Assembly (NCBI RefSeq): GCF_028877475.1
Contig: NZ_CP113527.1
Span: 985,501 to 1,049,500, forward strand
Source of the DNA: Lysinibacillus irui
Lineage (GTDB): Bacteria; Bacillota; Bacilli; Bacillales_A; Planococcaceae
Length of the DNA: 64,000 nucleotides
Direction of reading: 5' to 3'
Below the pieces are notes generated by a model that was not told where the DNA came from, made no database searches, and worked only from the letters and a program-made list of their open reading frames with translations. A program made the position numbers and the translations under genes. This document shows positions 58,884 through 64,000 of the stretch, piece after piece (positions within the stretch are counted from its first letter, which is position 1; every line of letters begins with the position of its first letter).

Positions 58884-59360
58884 ATGAGCAAAGTACCATC
58901 TTTAATTGAAGAGCTCGCTAAACCAATTGTGGATGAGTTAAATCTTGAGCTAGTGGATATTGAGTTCGTCAAAGAAGGACGTAACTGGTTTTTACGTGTC
59001 TACGTTGATACGCCTGAGGGTGGAATTGACATTGACCAATGTGCTCAAGTTAGTGAACGACTAAGTTTGCTATTGGATGAAAAAGATCCAATTACACAAA
59101 ACTATTATTTAGAAGTTTCTTCACCTGGAGCAGAGCGTCCATTAAAAAAAGATACTGATTTTCAAAAAGCAATTGGCAAATTTATTTATGTAAAAACCTA
59201 TGAGCCCATCAAGGACATGAAGGAATTCCAAGGCTACTTAACGTCATACGATGAACATACATTAGTGATGGAAGTGCGTATTAAAACGCGTAAAATAACA
59301 GTAACAATTGAACAAGAAAAAATCGCATTGGCACGACTTGCCATCGATTTTTCAGCATAA
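58884..59360 (+). CDS. rimP: ribosome maturation factor RimP
   Basis: Needed for 30S subunit maturation. The 158-residue product has the conserved LELVDIEFVKEGRNWFLRVY, then VDTPEGGIDIDQCAQVSERL, and YYLEVSSPGAERPLKK. AGGAGG precedes the ATG. First gene of the nusA-infB operon. Confidence 0.96.
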   Translation: MSKVPSLIEELAKPIVDELNLELVDIEFVKEGRNWFLRVYVDTPEGGIDIDQCAQVSERLSLLLDEKDPITQNYYLEVSSPGAERPLKKDTDFQKAIGKFIYVKTYEPIKDMKEFQGYLTSYDEHTLVMEVRIKTRKITVTIEQEKIALARLAIDFSA

Positions 59361-59384
59361 TGCATATTTAGGAGTGAAAATAAA

Positions 59385-60524
59385 ATGAGTAGTGATTTGT
59401 TAGATGCGCTGAATGCGCTAGAAGAACAAAAAGGAATTTCAAGAGATGTGTTAATTGAAGCCATTGAAGCGGCATTAGTTACAGCTTACAAACGCAACTT
59501 TAACCAAGCACAAAATGTTCGTGTGGACTTAAATTTAGATAAGGGCTCTATTCGCGTATTTTCACGTAAAGATGTTGTGGAAGAGGTAGAGGATGATCGT
59601 TTGCAAATTGCTTTAGAAGATGCAAAAGCAATTAATCCAGCTTACCAGCTAGAGGATATCGTGGAGCAGGAAGTAACGCCACGTAATTTTGGACGCATTG
59701 CTGCTCAGACGGCTAAACAAGTGGTGACACAACGTGTACGTGAGGCGGAACGCGGTTTAATTTATGAACAATATGTGGACCGTGAAGATGATATCGTAAC
59801 AGGTGTTGTTGAACGTTTAGATGCTCGAAATATCTATGTAGGTTTAGGTAAAGTAGAAGCAGCTCTGCCAATTAACGAACAAATCCAAGGTGAATCTTAC
59901 CATCCTCATGATCGTATTAAAGTGTATATCACAAAAGTTGAACGTACAACACGTGGTCCACAAGTGATTGTGTCACGTACACATCCAGGTTTATTACGCC
60001 GATTATTTGAGATGGAAGTACCTGAAATTTATGAAGGCATTGTTGAGATTAAATCAATCGCTCGAGAAGCGGGAGATCGCTCTAAAATTTCTGTCTATGC
60101 CCATAATGAAGAAGTTGACCCAGTAGGTTCATGTGTTGGGGCAAAAGGCGCTCGTGTACAAACAATTGTCAATGAACTAAATGGTGAAAAAATTGATATC
60201 GTAGAATGGTCTGAAGATCCAGTAGTATTCGTTGCGAATGCTTTAAGCCCATCAAAGGTATTAGACGTTCAAGTGAATGAGGAAGAAAAATCGACAACAG
60301 TTGTTGTTCCAGACTATCAATTATCACTTGCGATTGGTAAACGTGGGCAAAATGCACGTTTAGCTGCGAAGCTTACTGGTTGGAAAATTGATATTAAGAG
60401 TGAGACAGATGCTCGTGAGCTAGGTATTTATCCTTCTGCTACAAGCACTTTCATCCCTGCTGACGATGAAGAAAGTGATTTTGATGATGTGGCAGTAGAC
60501 TTATATCAAGACGACGAAGAATAA
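59385..60524 (+). CDS. nusA: transcription termination/antitermination factor NusA
   Basis: Modulates pausing and intrinsic termination. The 379-residue product has the N-terminal polymerase-binding domain, an S1 domain (about 130-200) and two KH domains ([20 protein letters not shown] and [19 protein letters not shown]), then a short acidic tail. It lacks the extra C-terminal repeats of the E. coli protein, as usual in Firmicutes. Confidence 0.97.
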   Translation: MSSDLLDALNALEEQKGISRDVLIEAIEAALVTAYKRNFNQAQNVRVDLNLDKGSIRVFSRKDVVEEVEDDRLQIALEDAKAINPAYQLEDIVEQEVTPRNFGRIAAQTAKQVVTQRVREAERGLIYEQYVDREDDIVTGVVERLDARNIYVGLGKVEAALPINEQIQGESYHPHDRIKVYITKVERTTRGPQVIVSRTHPGLLRRLFEMEVPEIYEGIVEIKSIAREAGDRSKISVYAHNEEVDPVGSCVGAKGARVQTIVNELNGEKIDIVEWSEDPVVFVANALSPSKVLDVQVNEEEKSTTVVVPDYQLSLAIGKRGQNARLAAKLTGWKIDIKSETDARELGIYPSATSTFIPADDEESDFDDVAVDLYQDDEE

Positions 60525-60540
60525 GTAAGAAAGCCCGTGT

Positions 60541-60620
60541 GACAAGTCAGCTGACAGTATTCAGTGGGCCCCCTACGCCGACTGAATACTGTCAGAGCGT
60601 CAAGTAGAGCATGACTTGTC
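60541..60620 (+). repeat. long nested perfect hairpin between nusA and ylxR
   Basis: Inner stem: CTGACAGTATTCAGT (60551-60565) with ACTGAATACTGTCAG (60581-60595), 15 bp perfect, 15-base loop. Outer stem: GACAAGTCA (60541-60549) with TGACTTGTC (60612-60620), 9 bp perfect. There is no T run, so it is not a terminator. The nusA-ylxR gap is normally only a few bases in Bacillus; here it is 136. It could be a small palindromic mobile element or an mRNA processing site. Confidence 0.75.
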
Positions 60621-60660
60621 CACCTCTTACGACAAGCTTCAGAGAGGAATGGTGATTCTT

Positions 60661-60939
60661 ATGGCTGTAAACAAAAAAGTACCTCTTCGTAAATGTGTAG
60701 CAACTGGAGAAATGCTACCGAAGAAAGAGATGATACGTGTTGTTCGCTCCAAAGAGGGCGAAGTAAGTGTAGATGTCTCTGGAAAAAAACCAGGACGTGG
60801 TGCGTATGTCTCGAAATCAGAGAAGGCAGTTGACATCGCACGTAAGAAAAATGTATTAGGGCACCAACTTGATGTGAAAATTCCTGAAGAAATATACGAA
60901 GAACTGATTTTGCTGATTCGTAGGGAGTCAATTTTATGA
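60661..60939 (+). CDS. ylxR: YlxR/RnpM family RNA-binding protein
   Basis: The 92-residue product has the YlxR signature (RKCVATGEMLPKKEMIRVVR, GRGAYVSKS). The B. subtilis protein has recently been described as a modulator of RNase P and of gene expression. ATG 60661 matches the family start; in-frame ATG 60649 is possible. GGTGA lies five bases before. It overlaps ylxQ by four bases. Confidence 0.92.
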   Translation: MAVNKKVPLRKCVATGEMLPKKEMIRVVRSKEGEVSVDVSGKKPGRGAYVSKSEKAVDIARKKNVLGHQLDVKIPEEIYEELILLIRRESIL

Positions 60940-61244
60940 TGAATCAAGCAATATTTAATTTGCTTGGGATTGCGGCAAGAGCACGTAAAGTGATTTCAGG
61001 AGAAGAGTTAGTAGTAAAGGAAGTCCGCAATGGCAATGCTAAGTTAGTACTGCTTGCAAACGATGCTTCTAAAAACTCTAGCAAGAAAATTCAAGATAAG
61101 TGCACGTACTACAACGTTGAGTATCATGTAATTGGAGATCGTTATGATCTAGGACATGCTACAGGTAAGGAGGCCCGAGTGGCTTTAGCTATTACCGATA
61201 AAGGTTTTGCAAGTAAATTGTCTAGTCTACTCAACGAAAACTAA
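60936..61244 (+). CDS. ylxQ: YlxQ, L7Ae-family RNA-binding protein
   Basis: The 102-residue product of the L7Ae/L30e fold ([33 protein letters not shown]) binds kink-turn RNA in related proteins. It is conserved in position between ylxR and infB. Confidence 0.92.
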   Translation: MMNQAIFNLLGIAARARKVISGEELVVKEVRNGNAKLVLLANDASKNSSKKIQDKCTYYNVEYHVIGDRYDLGHATGKEARVALAITDKGFASKLSSLLNEN

Positions 61245-61258
61245 TCGGGGGTGAGCAG

Positions 61259-63541
61259 ATGACCAAAATCAGAGTTCATGAATATGCAAAGCAAGTGAAT
61301 AAAACGAGTAAAGAGGTTATTGAAGCACTAAGTAAATTAAATGTGAGTGTAACAAACCACATGTCTATGTTGGAGAAAGATATTGTGGCTAAGTTAAACC
61401 AATCATTTAAAGCAACACCTGAGAAAAATGTAGCAAAACAATCAACTCAAAACATGGCACAAAGACCTCAATCGAATGGCCAGCAAAAACCACAGCATTC
61501 GGTGAAGAAGCAAGAGGGACAAAGGCAGCAATCTGCTACTTCTAAACCTAAAGCAAACAATCAGCAACACGCACAGCAAAACTCAAATTCGTCTAACGAA
61601 AAATCTAAGAATACAAAAGGTAATCAAAATAGAAATATGACACAAAATAATAATAATAACAATAATAATCGTAGAGGTGGCGGTGGTTATAACCAACGTC
61701 CAAAACCAGGGATTCATGGAGGCAAACGTCGCCATCCAAAAACGCATCAACCATCAATACCAGTAAAACAAAAGGAACTTCCAGAAAAAATTACTTTTGT
61801 TGAATCATTATCAGTTGCAGAATTAGCAAAAAAATTACACCGTGAGCCATCGGAAATCATTAAAAAACTATTTATGCTTGGTGTAATGGCAACAATTAAC
61901 CAAGAATTAGATAAGGATGCAATTGAATTAATTTGCGCAGACTATGGTGTAGAAGTTGAAGAAGAAATCCGTGTAGATATTACGGATTTAGAAACTCACT
62001 TCGAGCAAACTGAAGAAGTAAACGAGGCAGATCTATCAGAACGTCCGCCAGTAGTAACAATTATGGGACACGTTGACCATGGTAAAACAACATTATTAGA
62101 TTCTATCCGCCACACGAAAGTGACAGCTGGAGAAGCTGGTGGTATTACACAACATATTGGTGCATACCAAGTGACAGAAGGCGACAAGAAAATTACATTC
62201 CTTGATACACCAGGGCATGCTGCTTTCACTACAATGCGAGCACGTGGAGCGAAAGTTACAGATTTAACAATTTTAGTAGTTGCTGCTGACGATGGTGTTA
62301 TGCCACAAACAGTAGAAGCGATTAATCATGCTAAAGCAGCTGAAGTACCAATTATCGTTGCTGTGAATAAAATGGATAAACCATCAGCAAATCCAGATCG
62401 TGTAATGCAAGAATTAACAGAGCACGGCCTAGTTCCTGAAGCATGGGGTGGCGATACAATTTTCGTACCAATTTCAGCATTAAAAGGTGAAGGCATTGAT
62501 ACATTACTAGAAATGATTTTACTTGTTGCGGAAGTTGGCGAACTTAAAGCAAATTCAGATCGTTTAGCGCTTGGTACGGTTATTGAGGCGCAGCTTGATA
62601 AAGGACGCGGTTCTGTTGCTACACTTTTAGTACAAGATGGAACGTTAAAAGTAGGTGACCCAATCGTTGTTGGTCATACGTATGGCCGAGTTCGTGCGAT
62701 GGTGAATGACAAAGGTCGTCGTGTAAAAGAAGCTGGACCATCAACACCAGTGGAAATTACAGGTTTAAATGATGTACCTCAAGCAGGTGACCGCTTCGTT
62801 GTTTTTGAAGATGAAAAAACAGCACGCCAAGTTGGGGAAACTCGTGCGATGTCAGCAATCCAAGCGCAACGTTCAGAAAAACAACGTGTAACACTTGATA
62901 ACTTATTTGAACAAATGAGTCAGGGTGAAATGAAAGAGCTTAACCTAATTGTGAAGGCTGATGTTCAAGGTACTGTTGAAGCAATGGCTGCCTCATTAAT
63001 GAAAATTGATGTGGAAGGCGTAAATGTGAAAATCATTCACACAGGTGCTGGTGCTATTACGGAATCAGATATTTCTTTGGCAGCGGCTTCAAATGCAATT
63101 GTTATTGGATTCAACGTACGTCCAGATGCAAACGCAAAGCGTGCAGCTGAAGAAGAAGGCGTAGATATCCGTTTACACCGTATTATTTATAAAGTAATTG
63201 AAGAGATTGAACAAGCAATGAAAGGTATGCTTGATCCTGAGTTCGAAGAGAAAATTATTGGTCAAGCAGAAGTTCGTCAAACAATTAAAGTATCTAAAGT
63301 TGGTACGATTGCTGGTTCATACGTAACTGAAGGAAAAGTAACACGTGATTCAGGTGTTCGTGTAATTCGTGATAACGTAGTTATTTTTGAAGGTGAGCTA
63401 GATACACTTAAACGCTTCAAGGATGAAGTAAAAGAAGTTGCAAAAGGATACGAATGTGGTATTACCATTACAAACTTCAACGATATTAAAGAAGGCGATA
63501 TTATTGAAGCCTATATTATGGAAGAAGTTAAACGCGTCTAA
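61259..63541 (+). CDS. infB: translation initiation factor IF-2
   Basis: GTPase that brings initiator tRNA to the ribosome. The 760-residue product has an N-terminal IF2-N domain, a low-complexity Gln/Asn/Lys-rich linker (about 60-170, with a run of nine or more Asn), a second IF2-N motif, the GTPase core (G1 [10 protein letters not shown]3 DTPGHAAF, G4 NKMD) and C-terminal domains. The stop overlaps ylxP (TAATG). Confidence 0.97.
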   Translation: MTKIRVHEYAKQVNKTSKEVIEALSKLNVSVTNHMSMLEKDIVAKLNQSFKATPEKNVAKQSTQNMAQRPQSNGQQKPQHSVKKQEGQRQQSATSKPKANNQQHAQQNSNSSNEKSKNTKGNQNRNMTQNNNNNNNNRRGGGGYNQRPKPGIHGGKRRHPKTHQPSIPVKQKELPEKITFVESLSVAELAKKLHREPSEIIKKLFMLGVMATINQELDKDAIELICADYGVEVEEEIRVDITDLETHFEQTEEVNEADLSERPPVVTIMGHVDHGKTTLLDSIRHTKVTAGEAGGITQHIGAYQVTEGDKKITFLDTPGHAAFTTMRARGAKVTDLTILVVAADDGVMPQTVEAINHAKAAEVPIIVAVNKMDKPSANPDRVMQELTEHGLVPEAWGGDTIFVPISALKGEGIDTLLEMILLVAEVGELKANSDRLALGTVIEAQLDKGRGSVATLLVQDGTLKVGDPIVVGHTYGRVRAMVNDKGRRVKEAGPSTPVEITGLNDVPQAGDRFVVFEDEKTARQVGETRAMSAIQAQRSEKQRVTLDNLFEQMSQGEMKELNLIVKADVQGTVEAMAASLMKIDVEGVNVKIIHTGAGAITESDISLAAASNAIVIGFNVRPDANAKRAAEEEGVDIRLHRIIYKVIEEIEQAMKGMLDPEFEEKIIGQAEVRQTIKVSKVGTIAGSYVTEGKVTRDSGVRVIRDNVVIFEGELDTLKRFKDEVKEVAKGYECGITITNFNDIKEGDIIEAYIMEEVKRV

Positions 63542-63819
63542 TGATCGTGTATGCAGAAGTTGAATTCATTATTCAAACTGCCCATTCGTTAAAGGAAAAA
63601 CGTGCTGTCCTACAGCGTATGATTACCCGCACCAAGCAGAAATTTAATGTATCTATTGCGGAAATTGACCATCAAAATGTATGGCAGCGTACGAAATTAG
63701 CACTTGTTGCTGTTTCTTCGTCTAAAGAAGCAGCTGAACGCGAAATTAATCACGCGCTCCACTATTTAGAGTCAAATCCGTCATGGGAACAGCTTAATGT
63801 GTGGCGAGATTATTTATAA
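63541..63819 (+). CDS. ylxP: YlxP, DUF503 family protein
   Basis: The 92-residue product matches the small DUF503 family (HSLKEKRAVLQRMITRTKQKFNVSIAEID). Its function is not established. It is positioned between infB and rbfA, as throughout the Bacillales. Confidence 0.93.
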   Translation: MIVYAEVEFIIQTAHSLKEKRAVLQRMITRTKQKFNVSIAEIDHQNVWQRTKLALVAVSSSKEAAEREINHALHYLESNPSWEQLNVWRDYL

Positions 63820-63897
63820 GTAGTAATAGGTAGTTGTCCAAGCTTACGAAAGCATGGTACACACAACTATCTGTACATCGAAATAGAGGTGACAAAT

Positions 63898-64000
63898 ATG
63901 TCTCTACGTTCAAACCGTGTTGCTGAGCAAATGAAAAAGGAGCTCGGTGATATTCTTGGTCGTAAAATAAAAGATCCGCGTGTTGGTTTTGTTACGGTTA
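63898..64000 (+). CDS. rbfA: ribosome-binding factor A, N-terminal part
   Basis: ATG 63898 after AGAGGTGAC opens a frame that reads [20 protein letters not shown], then [14 protein letters not shown], to the window edge. This is the typical RbfA start. The gene continues past base 64000. Confidence 0.93.
   Translation, partial: MSLRSNRVAEQMKKELGDILGRKIKDPRVGFVTV

Overview
The window is a low-GC Firmicute chromosome segment. It most resembles Lysinibacillus or a close Planococcaceae relative: AT-rich codon use, strong AGGAGG-type ribosome binding sites, and Bacillus-type gene order (flhB-like, sucCD, dprA, topA, trmFO, xerC, hslVU, codY, fla/che operon, rpsB-tsf-pyrH-frr, uppS-cdsA-dxr-rseP, proS, polC, rimP-nusA-ylxRQ-infB-ylxP-rbfA). 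All convincing genes lie on the + strand. The genus is inferred from gene order and style only; no database search was possible.

Layout. 1-11.1 kb: end of a FlhB-like gene, succinyl-CoA ligase (sucC, sucD), DNA uptake and topology genes (dprA, topA), tRNA methylation (trmFO), then a transcription unit of recombinase xerC, the HslVU protease and the global repressor codY. A good CodY-box-like sequence lies just upstream of xerC. 11.1-11.96 kb: a gene-poor gap of about 950 bases with tandem terminators, a partial second copy of the codY terminator, and a folded leader in front of flgB. 11.97-38.7 kb: a nearly complete fla/che operon of 32 genes running from the basal body and motor, through the hook, C-ring and export gate, to FlhF/FlhG and CheB-A-W-C-D. 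It ends in an unknown two-helix membrane protein and an intrinsic terminator.

The most unusual part is 38.7-42.6 kb. In Bacillus subtilis sigD follows cheD directly. Here the operon stops, and a purine/pyrimidine-type deaminase plus two tandem amidohydrolase paralogues are inserted. They are followed by decayed remains of a third amidohydrolase and of a DUF3311-type transporter partner. sigD then restarts from its own promoter, which has a perfect extended -10. After sigD come a small Lys-rich hypothetical, a SwrB-like membrane protein and the translation and envelope housekeeping genes.

No CRISPR array, prophage, insertion sequence, toxin-antitoxin or defence system, rRNA or tRNA was seen. 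The observations worth following are mostly non-coding: hairpins around the hook gene, including one that may bridge the distance between a Shine-Dalgarno sequence and the flbD start codon; a possible attenuator in front of the deaminase cluster; a very long nested hairpin between nusA and ylxR; and the separation of sigD from the fla/che operon.
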